The notes below the pieces were generated by a model. The model was not told where the DNA came from, made no database searches, and saw only the letters and a program-made list of their open reading frames with translations. The position numbers and the translations under genes were made by a program. A stretch of DNA of 64,000 nt from an uncultured Fidelibacterota bacterium. Lineage in GTDB: Bacteria > Fidelibacterota > Marinisomatia > Marinisomatales > Marinisomataceae. Location of the stretch: the NCBI GenBank assembly GCA_902525615.1, contig CABZHT010000001.1, forward strand, positions 537,282 through 601,281, in the 5' to 3' direction. Positions within the stretch are counted from its first letter, which is position 1. Each line of letters starts with the position of its first letter. Positions 17,918 to 27,854 of this stretch are shown in pieces.

Positions 17918-18646
17918 TTACCTTCTGCTTCTAAGTTTCATTAGAAGATTAAGGATTTCAATATAAAGCCAGATAAGAGTAATCATCAGTCCGAATGCAG
18001 CATACCATTCCATATATTTAGGAGCACCTTGCTCGGCTCCATTTTCAATAAAATCAAAATCTAGTACAAGATTTAAAGATGCTATTCCTATGACAAAGAG
18101 CGAAAATAAAATACCTGTTAACCCATTACCAAATAAAGACCCCATAAATGAGACACCAAATAAAGATAAGATTAGATTAAGTACATATATAATTAGAATA
18201 CCAAAAGTGGCAGAAAACACTCCTAATTTAAAATTCTCTGTAGCAGCAATTAACCTACTTTTATATAAAAATAATAGAGCTGCCAAAATTCCAAATGTTA
18301 ATGCGATCGCTTGATTAGCAATCCCAGGATATAATGCATTTGCATAGGCTGAGATTCCACCTAGAACCAATCCTTCAGCTAAACAATATAATGGGACTGT
18401 AATTGGGGCAGATTTCTTATTAAAAATTGTAATCATTAATAAAACGAAAGTAAATATTGTAACAGGCCAAAATAAAGTTAATCCGACTTCAGGGTTATTC
18501 CATGTGTAAATCGCAGATGTCATGACCAAAAGTAGACTTAATGCAGTTTTATTAACTGTGCCATCTATAGACATAGTTTGCTCGCCGCTAACTCGTCTTG
18601 TATTTCTAAAAGTGTTATTATTTAATGCTGGATTAGCAGAGCGCAT
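17918..18646 (-). CDS. Bax inhibitor-1/YccA-family membrane protein
   Basis: This 242-residue integral membrane protein has seven hydrophobic segments from about residue 33 to the end, among them ALSLLLVMTSAIYTW, FWPVTIFTFVLLMI, GVFSATFGILIIYVLNLIL and MEWYAAFGLMITLIWLYIEIL. The pattern GLVLGGISAYAN and the acidic pairs LDFDFIENGAEQG near the last helices match the bacterial BI-1/YetJ-like group, which includes pH-sensitive calcium leak channels. The N-terminal 25 residues are polar and cytoplasmic. AGGAGAAAAGT precedes the ATG. A physiological role here is unproven. Confidence 0.85.
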   Translation of the reverse strand: MRSANPALNNNTFRNTRRVSGEQTMSIDGTVNKTALSLLLVMTSAIYTWNNPEVGLTLFWPVTIFTFVLLMITIFNKKSAPITVPLYCLAEGLVLGGISAYANALYPGIANQAIALTFGILAALLFLYKSRLIAATENFKLGVFSATFGILIIYVLNLILSLFGVSFMGSLFGNGLTGILFSLFVIGIASLNLVLDFDFIENGAEQGAPKYMEWYAAFGLMITLIWLYIEILNLLMKLRSRR

Positions 18647-18660
18647 ACTTTTCTCCTGTA

Positions 18661-20097
18661 CTATTTATTTTCTGAAATGAATTTTAAAATGTTGTCAACT
18701 GGTATTCTATGTTGTTCCATAGAATCCCTTTCTCTAATTGTAATAGAATTATCTTCTAAGGTTTCATGATCAATGGTAATGCCAAAAGGAGTTCCTGCTT
18801 CATCTTGTCTATAATATCTTTTTCCAATAGAACCTTGTTGATCGTACACACATTTATGTGTCGTGTTTATTGAATCATATATTTCTTTAGCTTTTTCAGG
18901 AAGACCATCTTTTTTTAGCAGAGGACATATTACAATTTTATTTGGAGCTAAATCAAAAGGCAGTTTTAATACGATTCTATTATTTTCATTATCTTCATAA
19001 TAAGATTCACAAAGAACCATTAAAAATAGTCTATTTAAACCAGTAGATGTTTCAATGATGAAAGGATGATATTTTTCATTTTTAAGTGCATCAAAGTACA
19101 TCATATTTTTCCCAGATAATTTTTCATGCTCTTTTAAATCAAAATCTGTTCTATTATGAATACCTTCAACTTCACCCCAACCAAATGGGAAATTATATTC
19201 AATATCAAAAGCATCTTTTGCATAGTGAGCAAGGGCATCTTCCGAATGTTGATGAAATTTTAAATTATCTTTGCTGATTCCTAATTCTTCAGAATAAAAA
19301 CTAATTCTTTTATCTTTCCAGAGCTCCATTGATGATTCATCTTCCGATGGGTGAACAAAATATTGCATTTCCATTTGTTCAAATTCTCTTGTTCTAAAAA
19401 TAAAATTTCTTGCAATAATTTCATTTCTAAAGGCTTTTCCAATTTGAGCGATACCAAATGGAACTTTTAATCTCATAGAATTTTGAACTAATAAATAATT
19501 AATATAAATCCCTTGAGCTGTTTCAGGACGTAAATAAATACTTTTACCAGATTTTTCTGATGGACCTGAATTTGTCTGAAACATTAGGTTAAACTGAGTA
19601 GCTTGGGTCCATTTTCCAATATTTCCTGAAAATGGATCAATAACTCCTGCTGAATCTAAAGCATTGCTATATTTATCTGATTCTTGAAGTAAAGTGTGAC
19701 TTATTTTATCAAGAGTATCACTATCATTTTTATTTTCAATAGATAGTGTTTCACATAGTACATCAATAACTTTACTTTTTTGCTGGGATAACAAATCATC
19801 AATTCTATAACGTTTTTTGGTATCCTTATTATCTGTCATAGGATCATTAAAGTTAGCAATATGTCCACTTGCTTCCCATACATCTGGGTGAACCATAATA
19901 GAACTATCAATCCCAACAATGTTTGAATTTTTTGTCATTGCTTTCCACCATTTTTCAGATATAGCTTTTTTTAATTCTACGCCAAGAGGTCCATAATCAT
20001 AAGACGCTTTTAATCCTCCATAAATCTCAGAGTTTGGAAATACAAAGCCTTTACGTTTACAAAGAGAAACAATTTTATCTAAATGTTTTATACTCAT
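18661..20097 (-). CDS. glyS: Glycyl-tRNA synthetase, dimeric class II type
   Basis: This single-chain (alpha2) glycyl-tRNA synthetase has 478 residues. Class II motifs are clear: GGLKASYDYGPLGVELK near the start, YLRPETAQGIYINY, IGKAFRNEI, then GVEVEGIHNRTDFDL-like sequence (GEVEGIHNRTDFDLKEHE) and STGLNRLFLMVL. The C-terminal anticodon-binding domain starts at about LAPNKIVICPL. It is the eukaryote/Gram-positive/Bacteroidetes type, not the alpha2beta2 GlyQ/GlyS type. It lies between the BI-1 and ccmH genes on the same strand. Confidence 0.96.
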   Translation of the reverse strand: MSIKHLDKIVSLCKRKGFVFPNSEIYGGLKASYDYGPLGVELKKAISEKWWKAMTKNSNIVGIDSSIMVHPDVWEASGHIANFNDPMTDNKDTKKRYRIDDLLSQQKSKVIDVLCETLSIENKNDSDTLDKISHTLLQESDKYSNALDSAGVIDPFSGNIGKWTQATQFNLMFQTNSGPSEKSGKSIYLRPETAQGIYINYLLVQNSMRLKVPFGIAQIGKAFRNEIIARNFIFRTREFEQMEMQYFVHPSEDESSMELWKDKRISFYSEELGISKDNLKFHQHSEDALAHYAKDAFDIEYNFPFGWGEVEGIHNRTDFDLKEHEKLSGKNMMYFDALKNEKYHPFIIETSTGLNRLFLMVLCESYYEDNENNRIVLKLPFDLAPNKIVICPLLKKDGLPEKAKEIYDSINTTHKCVYDQQGSIGKRYYRQDEAGTPFGITIDHETLEDNSITIRERDSMEQHRIPVDNILKFISENK

Positions 20098-20109
20098 TTT
20101 GTATAGAGT

Positions 20110-20463
20110 TTAAGAAAAAATATATCTGTACAGAAAAACTATTCCAAAAAAACCAAAAAATAGAGGTGCGAGCCAAACTAGAGTATCAAAGCCTTTTTTT
20201 GGAGGGTTAGCAAGAATTTCAATACCATATTTTTGAACAAAATGTTCTTTGATTTCTTCATCAGACATTCCTTGAATCACCATTTTTTTAATTTCTTCTT
20301 TCATTTCGAGAGCGGGTGCGGCTTGAGATTGCTCTAAGGTGAGTCCATCACAAACTGGACACATAAGATCTCTGTTAAGTGTATATAAACGTTGTTCAAT
20401 AGAAGATTGAAATCCAAATAGTAAAAAAGTGCCCATAAATAATAAATGTAAGTTTTTTGTCAT
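20110..20463 (-). CDS. ccmH: CcmH-type cytochrome c maturation thiol protein
   Basis: CcmH reduces apocytochrome c cysteines in the periplasm before heme attachment. The 117-residue protein has an N-terminal signal or anchor (MTKNLHLLFMGTFLLFGF), then the conserved LNRDLMCPVCDGLTLEQSQA with the redox CPVC pair (usually LRCxxC). The helical EIKEHFVQKYG segment follows, with a C-terminal membrane helix LVWLAPLFFGFFGIVFLYRY. Its ATG overlaps the topA stop (ATGA). The other ccm genes are not in this window. Confidence 0.88.
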   Translation of the reverse strand: MTKNLHLLFMGTFLLFGFQSSIEQRLYTLNRDLMCPVCDGLTLEQSQAAPALEMKEEIKKMVIQGMSDEEIKEHFVQKYGIEILANPPKKGFDTLVWLAPLFFGFFGIVFLYRYIFS

Positions 20464-22892
20464 GATTTTTGATCAATTAATTGTACTGCTTGTTCTAAAG
20501 TGACTTCATCAACTACATATCCTTTTAAAGATGCATTTTTCTTTCCATCAGTCACGTATGGTCCAAATCTCCCTCTTTTGATTGATATCTCATTTTTAGT
20601 TTTCGGATGTTCACCAAGTACTTTTGGCTCAAATTTTAGCTTTCTATCTTTAATTAACTTTACAGCATTTTCTAATGTGATTGTTAATGGGCTCTCATCT
20701 GATTTCATTGATGCATTTATTTTACCACACTTAACGTAAGGACCATATGGCCCAAAATCAGCTAAAACATCTTCATTTGTCTCTGGATGAGCACCTAATT
20801 TTTTTGGAAGACTTAATAATTCGATAGCTATTTCTTGTGTGACATTTTCAACACCAATACTTTTTAAAACAGACTTTCTTTTTTTACTTTCTTCAAGCTC
20901 GACATATGGTCCGTATCTACCAATTTTTAATAAAATATTTTCTCCATTAGTATGTACTCCAATAACATTATCCTCTTTCTGCATACTATCAAGATCATCT
21001 AATTTCTTTTTGTTTAGCTCCCCAAAAAATAAATCTTCAGGAATAGTTGTATTATTACCATCTTTTTGCACATATGGACCAAACTTACCGATTCTAATAT
21101 CTAAATCTTTTTCTACATTTACTGTGCATGCCTTTGCAATATCAACTTCTTCGTCTAATAATTTTGCTACTCCTTTGTAGTCATTATTACCATAATAAAA
21201 TTCTTTTAATACTTCTAAATATGAATTTTCAGATCTGGATATAGCATCCAAACGATTTTCCATATCAGCTGTAAATCTTTCATTAAATAATGCATTATAA
21301 TGGTTTTCTAATAGTTGCGATACCGCTATTCCAACAAAAGTTGGTATTAGAGTTTTATTTTTTTTCACAACATATTCTTTTTGTGACAATTTTTCTATAA
21401 TAGCAGAGTAAGTAGAGGGTCTTCCAATTCCTCTTGTTTCCATTTCTTTAACTAACATAGCCTCTGAAAATCTTCTAGGAGGAGATGTTGTTTTTTCTTC
21501 AAGCAATACTTCCTTGCTTTGAATTTTGGATTGTTTATCCAAAGCTGGTAGGCTATCAGGTCTGCCTTTATCTTTTCTTGTCAAAGCTTGTTCATATGCT
21601 AAAGTGTAACCTTTAAATACTGTAACATTCCCACTTGCTTTAAAGATAGATGATCCATTATGAATTTCAACGTTTGTTCGAATATATTGTGCGGGTTTCA
21701 TTTGAGAAGCAACTGTTCTATTTAAAATTAACTCATATAGCTTAGCTTCATAAGCACCAATTTTTTGAACATCTTCAACTTTCCTAAATGCTGTACCTGC
21801 TGGACGAATAGCTTCATGAGCTTCTTGAGCATTGGCAACTTTATTTTTATAGATATTCGTTTGTTCAGATAAGAAGTCATTCCCAAAATTGCTTTCTATA
21901 AATTTCTTGGAAGCATTTAATGCTTCAGACGAAAGATGGGTAGAATCAGTCCTCATGTATGTAATAAACCCTTGTTCATAAAGCTTTTGCGCAACAACCA
22001 TTGTTCTTTTTGGAGAAAATCCAAATCTTCTTGAGGCATCTTGTTGTAGCGTACTTGTGGTAAACGGAGGCGCTGGAGAGCTAGAAGTTGGTTTACTTTC
22101 AATATTATTAACTAACCAATCATTAGCATTGCATTCTTCTTTTATTTGTTCTGCTAATTTTTGATCTACTTGAATAATATTATCATCCTTTAAACCAACA
22201 TCAAATTTTCCAAAATCATCGCTTTTAGCAACAGGTTTTTCGTTATATGAGACTAATGATGCCCTAAAAATTTCACCGCTTTTCCCTTCCGAAATATTTG
22301 CATCAATAGCATAAAATTTATTTTCAATAAACTTATTTCTAAGCTTTTCACGATCAACCAATAGTTTTAGAGCAACTGATTGTACACGACCAGCTGATAG
22401 TCCTTTATTTTTTAAAGATCTTAATGTTTTCCAAAGTACTGGAGAAAATGAAAAACCAACAATACGGTCAATAGCTCTTCTGGCACGTTGAGCATCTACC
22501 AAATCATAATTTATTTTTCGAGAATTATTAACTGCTTCTAACACAGCTTGTTTTGTTATTTCAGTAAATTCAACTCTTTCGATATCTCCTCTGATTTCAG
22601 AAGCAATATCGGCTGCAATTGCTTCACCTTCACGATCTGGGTCAGTGGCAATTAAAATGCGATCGGCTATTTTCACCTCTTTTTTTAATTGAGATAGAAA
22701 CTTTTTCTTATCTGGCATGCTTTCTATTTGCATAGCAAAATTATTATCAATATCTATCCCCATATCTTTTTTTGGAAGATCTTTGAAATGACCTACGCTA
22801 GCAATAACTGATGCATTATCTACATATTTTGATATCGTTTTGGTCTTTGATGGAGACTCTACAATAATCAATAGTTTTTCATTTTTTGACAT
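20460..22892 (-). CDS. topA: DNA topoisomerase I, type IA
   Basis: This enzyme relaxes negative supercoils through a 5'-phosphotyrosine link. The Toprim domain starts at LLIIVESPSKTKTISKYV with DPDREGEAIA, and the catalytic Tyr is in GFITYMRTDSTHL. SAGRVQSVALKL and RAIDRIVGF are further family motifs. The C-terminus has four GxFGPYV-type repeats (GKFGPYVQ, GRYGPYVE, FGPYGPYVK, GRFGPYV) and no four-cysteine zinc motifs. I prefer the ATG at 22892 (MSKNEK) to a GTG seven codons upstream, because the extra residues are not family-like. It has 810 residues. Confidence 0.96.
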   Translation of the reverse strand: MSKNEKLLIIVESPSKTKTISKYVDNASVIASVGHFKDLPKKDMGIDIDNNFAMQIESMPDKKKFLSQLKKEVKIADRILIATDPDREGEAIAADIASEIRGDIERVEFTEITKQAVLEAVNNSRKINYDLVDAQRARRAIDRIVGFSFSPVLWKTLRSLKNKGLSAGRVQSVALKLLVDREKLRNKFIENKFYAIDANISEGKSGEIFRASLVSYNEKPVAKSDDFGKFDVGLKDDNIIQVDQKLAEQIKEECNANDWLVNNIESKPTSSSPAPPFTTSTLQQDASRRFGFSPKRTMVVAQKLYEQGFITYMRTDSTHLSSEALNASKKFIESNFGNDFLSEQTNIYKNKVANAQEAHEAIRPAGTAFRKVEDVQKIGAYEAKLYELILNRTVASQMKPAQYIRTNVEIHNGSSIFKASGNVTVFKGYTLAYEQALTRKDKGRPDSLPALDKQSKIQSKEVLLEEKTTSPPRRFSEAMLVKEMETRGIGRPSTYSAIIEKLSQKEYVVKKNKTLIPTFVGIAVSQLLENHYNALFNERFTADMENRLDAISRSENSYLEVLKEFYYGNNDYKGVAKLLDEEVDIAKACTVNVEKDLDIRIGKFGPYVQKDGNNTTIPEDLFFGELNKKKLDDLDSMQKEDNVIGVHTNGENILLKIGRYGPYVELEESKKRKSVLKSIGVENVTQEIAIELLSLPKKLGAHPETNEDVLADFGPYGPYVKCGKINASMKSDESPLTITLENAVKLIKDRKLKFEPKVLGEHPKTKNEISIKRGRFGPYVTDGKKNASLKGYVVDEVTLEQAVQLIDQKS

Positions 22893-22933
22893 ATCGGTTG
22901 GCAACTTACACAAATCGAAGAGTATTTGTCAAA

Positions 22934-22961
22934 AATTTATATTTATATATGAATATAAATT
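22934..22961. repeat. AT-rich inverted repeat between hisS and topA
   Basis: Perfect 10-bp arms AATTTATATT (22934-22943) and AATATAAATT (22952-22961) surround eight bases. Read on the minus strand, the hairpin follows hisS and is followed by TTTTTGACA, so it may be a weak terminator and the -35 side of a topA promoter. All bases in the stem are A or T, so stability is low. Confidence 0.35.
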
Positions 22962-22967
22962 ATTGGG

Positions 22968-24191
22968 TTACAATTTTATAAATTTTTTGAGCTCCGAAAT
23001 ATTATTTACAACTAATTCTTCTTTTGAAGTCAAGTTTTTTAGCTTAATTGATTCATCACATCTTAAGTAGAAACTTGCATTTATTTTAATTGCATTTTTT
23101 AACTGATTCTTTTCAGATTTTTTTAAAGTATCAATATAAATGGAATAACCTTCATCAATTAATTGATTTGCTATCTTAATAGTGCTTTCAGCATGAGATG
23201 CAAAACCAATGAAAAAATCTATTGTTTCATTTTTTTCATCCATTAATGATTCAATTAAAAGTCTTTCAATACCTGCAGCAAATCCAACAGCAGGTGTGGA
23301 TGGACCACCCATGCTTTCAACCAAATTGTCATATCTTCCACCACCAAGTAACGCATTTTGTGATTTTGATGACATATTTGAAATTTCGAACGTGGTTCCA
23401 TTGTAGTAGTCAAGCCCTCTCACTAAATGACCATTTTCTTTGTAAGGTATTCCTAATGCATCTAAGTGAGATAAAAGTGATGAATAGTTATTTAATTCAT
23501 CCTTTGTTAAAAATTCTTTAATCAATGGAGCATTTTTAATGATTTCGATGTCTTCCTTTTCTTTACTGTCAAGAATGCGTAAAGAGTTATTTCCTAATCT
23601 ATTTTGAGATAATTTTGATAGATTAGATTTATAATCTGAAAAGTATTCATTCAATTTTTCCTGATATTTTTTTCTAGTTTCATAATTACCAATATCATTT
23701 ATTTGAAGAGTTGTATTTGAAATGCCTAAATGATATAATATCTTTGTTGCCAAAAGAATAACCTCTGCATCTTGTTCGACCTCAGAAGACCCAAGTGCTT
23801 CTATCCCGAATTGATGAAATTGTCTTTGTCTTCCTTTTTGCGGTTTTTCTCTACGAAATAAAGCATCAATATAAAATAGTTTGCACAAAGGTTTACTTCT
23901 AAAAAATCCTGATTCGATGTACGCTCTAACAACAGGAGCAGTCATTTCAGGCTTTAAAACTAATTGATTGCCAGAAGAATCTTCCCAAGAAAACATTTCC
24001 TTTGAAACATCAGTTTCATATCCAATATTTTGTTTAAATAAATCAATATTTTCAATTATTGGGGTTTTGATTTCTTCATATCCAAATTGTTCGCTTAATG
24101 ATTGAAGAATTGAAATAGCTTTATTCCATTTTTTACTTTCCGGAGGAAGTATATCATAAGTTCCTTTAATTTTCTGGAATTTTGATTTCAC
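22968..24191 (-). CDS. hisS: Histidyl-tRNA synthetase
   Basis: This class II synthetase has 407 residues. It begins KIKGTYDILPPES as in the family. Motif 2 is FRREKPQKGRQRQFHQFGIE. The histidine-specific loops are LVRGLDYYNGTTFEI (HisA signature) and LLGGGRYDNL, and motif 3 is AVGFAAGIERLL. A short C-terminal anticodon domain starts near DFFIGFASHAES. The start is a GTG. It is upstream of topA and downstream of lptD on the minus strand. Confidence 0.96.
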   Translation of the reverse strand: MKSKFQKIKGTYDILPPESKKWNKAISILQSLSEQFGYEEIKTPIIENIDLFKQNIGYETDVSKEMFSWEDSSGNQLVLKPEMTAPVVRAYIESGFFRSKPLCKLFYIDALFRREKPQKGRQRQFHQFGIEALGSSEVEQDAEVILLATKILYHLGISNTTLQINDIGNYETRKKYQEKLNEYFSDYKSNLSKLSQNRLGNNSLRILDSKEKEDIEIIKNAPLIKEFLTKDELNNYSSLLSHLDALGIPYKENGHLVRGLDYYNGTTFEISNMSSKSQNALLGGGRYDNLVESMGGPSTPAVGFAAGIERLLIESLMDEKNETIDFFIGFASHAESTIKIANQLIDEGYSIYIDTLKKSEKNQLKNAIKINASFYLRCDESIKLKNLTSKEELVVNNISELKKFIKL

Positions 24192-24226
24192 AAAACAACT
24201 TTAATAATTTTTTTAAGTAATAACAC

Positions 24227-27200
24227 CTAAAAACTTGGTCTAGTAGTATAGATTCCTGTTTTTTGTTCAACTTTTAGATCTTGAAGCATATCTGATTTTA
24301 AGTTTAATCTAAAATATAATCCTCTAGCATATCCATTAGGGGTCCAATCAACAAATAATTCCCAACAATCAATTTCTCGATAAAGTGTCAAATTGTGTCG
24401 AACTATATTATTATCTATAAGATTAAATCTAGCATTATAATTTAACTTCCAATTGTTTGTGACATTTATACTTGTATTAGAATTCAGCCAAAAATTCTCA
24501 ATTTTATTTTCCGGATTAATTTTGCTTAATGTATAACTTACCCCTATTCTGCTTTGCCACACATTTGAGGAAAAATCATTTAGGAAATTTTTTGTTTCTT
24601 CTGATAATTCATTATCATTTTGAATATCATATTTTTTACCCTTTAGTTTAAAATTTGTTGAAAGTCTGATACCGGTGAGCCTAGGAACTGACCGTAGTTC
24701 ATTCATTCTTACGTTTTCTTCTTTGTTAAACTCGTAAAAATCATGAGTAAAATTCATATCAATATTTGTTCCATTTTTCAATCTGCTTCTTAAAGAAGAA
24801 TTTAAAGTAGATAATTTGAATTCTTCTTTGTTTACATCATACCCAGTATTCATACGTAAAGAAAAAAGATCTATTTTTTCTTCTTCATTATTTATACTGC
24901 TCTTTGCTTGAAATACGTTTCCTAGAGATAAGTTAATTTTTTTACTACTTGTTCTTGGAGTAGATCCGATAAGGGTTCCAGAAAAATAATCATAGTATTC
25001 ATCATTAAATTCCTGAAAATAATTATCATTTTTGAGATAGTTTGGAGAATATGAAAATCCAATTCTTGGTGTCATTACATGTCTTATGGCTTGAAAATTA
25101 CCAACTTTAAATGGTAGAATGCCGTACACTTTGGTAGATATTGATAAAGCCAAATTTGAGGTAGTCCTATTTTTAAAGCGATCAACTGTATTCAATTCTA
25201 CTTCATTTTCTTCATTAATAGACGCTTCTTGAAATCTATTTACAAAGTCAGAACTAATATTAATATTTGGGTTAATTGCAACATACTTAAAAGCAGTAAA
25301 TGGAGCATTAATGCTAAATTTATTTTTTAACATTATATCACTTTGATTAAAGGCAATAGCATTTCCATCCTCATCCTGCTCCCATTGAAAGCTGCTCATT
25401 CCATCTTCGTCAATCACCTCTTGAGAGCTATAATAGTTTTTAGAATTATTTAAAATTCTTGAATTAAAATCCCATTGAATGTTATTCAAAAAAGACTCAT
25501 TTGCGTTATCAAATAAGTTTCTTCTTCCAACTCGAAAATTTAATGAAGGCAGCGTGCTTGTGTTCTCTGTGATAGTAGAAGAAAGACTAGTAGGATTTTG
25601 ATAAAAAGAAGACGAGCTATTAACCTTATTTTTGGACATTAAATCTTGTTTATTGGATACATTGACACTCATTGAGAGATTTTTATCTTTCCATCTTTTT
25701 GAATAAGTAGCATTAGAAATTGCTTGCTGATTTAATCTTTTGATTGGATCAATACTTGTCTCACGATTGTATTCACCATTACTGTAATAGCTTACATTCG
25801 ATCTTAGTGTCTGGTCGTTACGAAGAATTTGATTGTGATTCCAATTCAAAGAAAAATCTGTTTTGTTGTTTTCATTTAGTTTTGCAATATCCTGTTCTGT
25901 GGAGCTTAAATGTTTACGAATTTCAAAGTTGAATCCACCACTAAATTTGTAACGATTTTTGTATTGGTTTTTTGATTTAAGAATTAAGCCCTGTCTATCA
26001 GCGAAAATAATTGAATTTTCAGAACCAAAATAATCATTTGGAGCAAAATAATATCCAAGTCCATCCAAGTAGTTCCCTCGATTATCTGATGAACCAAAAG
26101 ATGGCATAATCCAACCAGATCTCCTTTCTTCATTGGAATGAGGAAAGATAGCTTTTGGTATACCAAAAATTGGTACACCCCCAACAACAATGTTTAATGG
26201 CTTTAATATAATTTTATCTCCATAAATAATTTTTGCCTGTTTACTTCCAATATAAAATTTTGATGGATCACAGGATGTAAAAATGCAATCATCGATGTAA
26301 AAAGTGCTATCAGAAACAGTAGTAATTTGTGTGCCGATATAAGTATTATTTTGTACTTTAGTTTTCCCCGCAATTACTTTTCCTTTTCTATTTTTAATAT
26401 TGTAAACCATAGATTTTCCTGAAACTGGTTCGCGACCATTTTCAATTAAAGTAGGTTCTAAATTTTCATCTTCATTAAAAGCATTGGTGCTAAATGCTTC
26501 TAGGATATTGCTTTTCCAGTCAAGATTTATTTGAGCAGCTGTTAAATCCATTCCAACTTGAACGATATTAGCATTCCCATACATTTTCGAGGATCTTGAA
26601 TTAGTATCAAATTCTACTCTATCTCCACGATAATCTACTTTTTCTTGACCTGATGAATTTGAGGAAGAAGGAATAAATTTACCTATTACACCTCCATTAG
26701 ATACTAATTCAGTCGCATTATTATTTTTTAATTGTAAGACAATTTTATCGCCCGAAATTTCATTTGTACCTTGATAAAGTGAATCTTCATATAGGTGTAT
26801 AAAGCTGGAAGCCATTCCTTTAAGCTCAATTTCATCAACTTGATTATCTTTCATACTCATACTAATAATATTACCAGTAAGAATATCTTGATTTTCAATA
26901 GATTGATTTTGGTTAGTATTATCTTTTTCATACCCAAAGTTTTTAGAAAAAATGGAACCATTTTCTAAAACTTTTAATGATATAATTTCACTTTTGTCAA
27001 AAATAATTTCAATTAAATCACCCTCAACTTTTTGGTTATAATCCTCAACAGTGGAATTACTTAAGAGTGTAATTTTTTCATTTTTATTATCCAACCTTCC
27101 TTTGGTAGAAGTAATTATTTGATTGCCGTTATTTATACTGACTTGTCCAAGTAGTTCTATTTTATCTTTTTCAGTATCAAAGAACAAAGAATCGCAAAAT

Positions 27201-27487
27201 ATTGTTTTATTTCCATCTTCAATTTTCACGTTATCATAAAGTTTTATTATAGCATTATCACTTGATTGTGTAGCTCTGTCACCAAAAAGTAGTTGATCCC
27301 CTTTTTTGAAAATAATGTTACCCTTTAATGAAGTAAGGGTCTCATTATTAGTTTGAATGGATGATAAAGAATCAGCTTGTTTTAGCTCAATTTGATCTTG
27401 AGCAAAAACAAGATTTAACAAAAAGAATAAAACACATACTTTTTTAATCACATTATTATTAACGTTTTTTGTTGATTTATGTTTCAT
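24227..27487 (-). CDS. lptD: LPS-assembly protein LptD, Bacteroidetes-like type
   Basis: LptD is the outer-membrane barrel that inserts lipopolysaccharide. The 1086-residue protein has a signal peptide (KKVCVLFFLLNLVFA, then QDQIE). An OstA/LptA-like periplasmic jellyroll follows from about 30 to 330 (repeated GNIIFKKGDQLLFGDRA, DKIELLGQVSINNGNQI). The long C-terminal beta-barrel begins around VVGGVPIFGIPKAIFPHS and RRSGWIMPSFGSS. Many alternating hydrophobic strands fill the remainder. It is longer than the E. coli protein (784). LptE is not identifiable nearby. It also implies that this cell makes LPS. Confidence 0.85.
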   Translation of the reverse strand: MKHKSTKNVNNNVIKKVCVLFFLLNLVFAQDQIELKQADSLSSIQTNNETLTSLKGNIIFKKGDQLLFGDRATQSSDNAIIKLYDNVKIEDGNKTIFCDSLFFDTEKDKIELLGQVSINNGNQIITSTKGRLDNKNEKITLLSNSTVEDYNQKVEGDLIEIIFDKSEIISLKVLENGSIFSKNFGYEKDNTNQNQSIENQDILTGNIISMSMKDNQVDEIELKGMASSFIHLYEDSLYQGTNEISGDKIVLQLKNNNATELVSNGGVIGKFIPSSSNSSGQEKVDYRGDRVEFDTNSRSSKMYGNANIVQVGMDLTAAQINLDWKSNILEAFSTNAFNEDENLEPTLIENGREPVSGKSMVYNIKNRKGKVIAGKTKVQNNTYIGTQITTVSDSTFYIDDCIFTSCDPSKFYIGSKQAKIIYGDKIILKPLNIVVGGVPIFGIPKAIFPHSNEERRSGWIMPSFGSSDNRGNYLDGLGYYFAPNDYFGSENSIIFADRQGLILKSKNQYKNRYKFSGGFNFEIRKHLSSTEQDIAKLNENNKTDFSLNWNHNQILRNDQTLRSNVSYYSNGEYNRETSIDPIKRLNQQAISNATYSKRWKDKNLSMSVNVSNKQDLMSKNKVNSSSSFYQNPTSLSSTITENTSTLPSLNFRVGRRNLFDNANESFLNNIQWDFNSRILNNSKNYYSSQEVIDEDGMSSFQWEQDEDGNAIAFNQSDIMLKNKFSINAPFTAFKYVAINPNINISSDFVNRFQEASINEENEVELNTVDRFKNRTTSNLALSISTKVYGILPFKVGNFQAIRHVMTPRIGFSYSPNYLKNDNYFQEFNDEYYDYFSGTLIGSTPRTSSKKINLSLGNVFQAKSSINNEEEKIDLFSLRMNTGYDVNKEEFKLSTLNSSLRSRLKNGTNIDMNFTHDFYEFNKEENVRMNELRSVPRLTGIRLSTNFKLKGKKYDIQNDNELSEETKNFLNDFSSNVWQSRIGVSYTLSKINPENKIENFWLNSNTSINVTNNWKLNYNARFNLIDNNIVRHNLTLYREIDCWELFVDWTPNGYARGLYFRLNLKSDMLQDLKVEQKTGIYTTRPSF

Positions 27488-27524
27488 CTTTGTAAAGTAG
27501 AAATGTAATGTATAAATTGATATA

Positions 27525-27836
27525 ATGTTAGAAAATCTGTTAAATAGTATTTCGGATAATCCTGCTTATCTTGCTGTAGCAATAGTTTTAATTACAATGA
27601 TAACATTTAGTGTAATTAAAAAACTATTTAAGATTGTTACACTTGGGATTACGCTATTTATTCTATACTGTGCTTATTTACTATTCACAAATCAACCTTT
27701 ACCAAACATGGATGAAATCAAAACACAGCTTGAAAATAGTGAAGAAAAAATAGGTGATGTAATTGAGGATTCTGTATTAGATCCCCTCAAAGAAAAAACT
27801 GAGACAATAAAAAATAATTTAGACGCATTAAAGTGA
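27525..27836 (+). CDS. Small two-helix membrane protein
   Basis: This 103-residue protein has two adjacent hydrophobic segments (AYLAVAIVLITMITFSVI and IVTLGITLFILYCAYLLF). A charged, probably coiled tail follows (ETKTQLENSEEKI-like sequence to DPLKEKTETIKNNLDALK). It is divergent from lptD with about 37 bp between starts. The dienoyl-CoA reductase gene follows 18 bp after its stop. No family is recognised with confidence. The length and coding pattern make it likely to be real. Confidence 0.65.
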   Translation: MLENLLNSISDNPAYLAVAIVLITMITFSVIKKLFKIVTLGITLFILYCAYLLFTNQPLPNMDEIKTQLENSEEKIGDVIEDSVLDPLKEKTETIKNNLDALK

Positions 27837-27854
27837 AAAAGGGGAGAATACAAT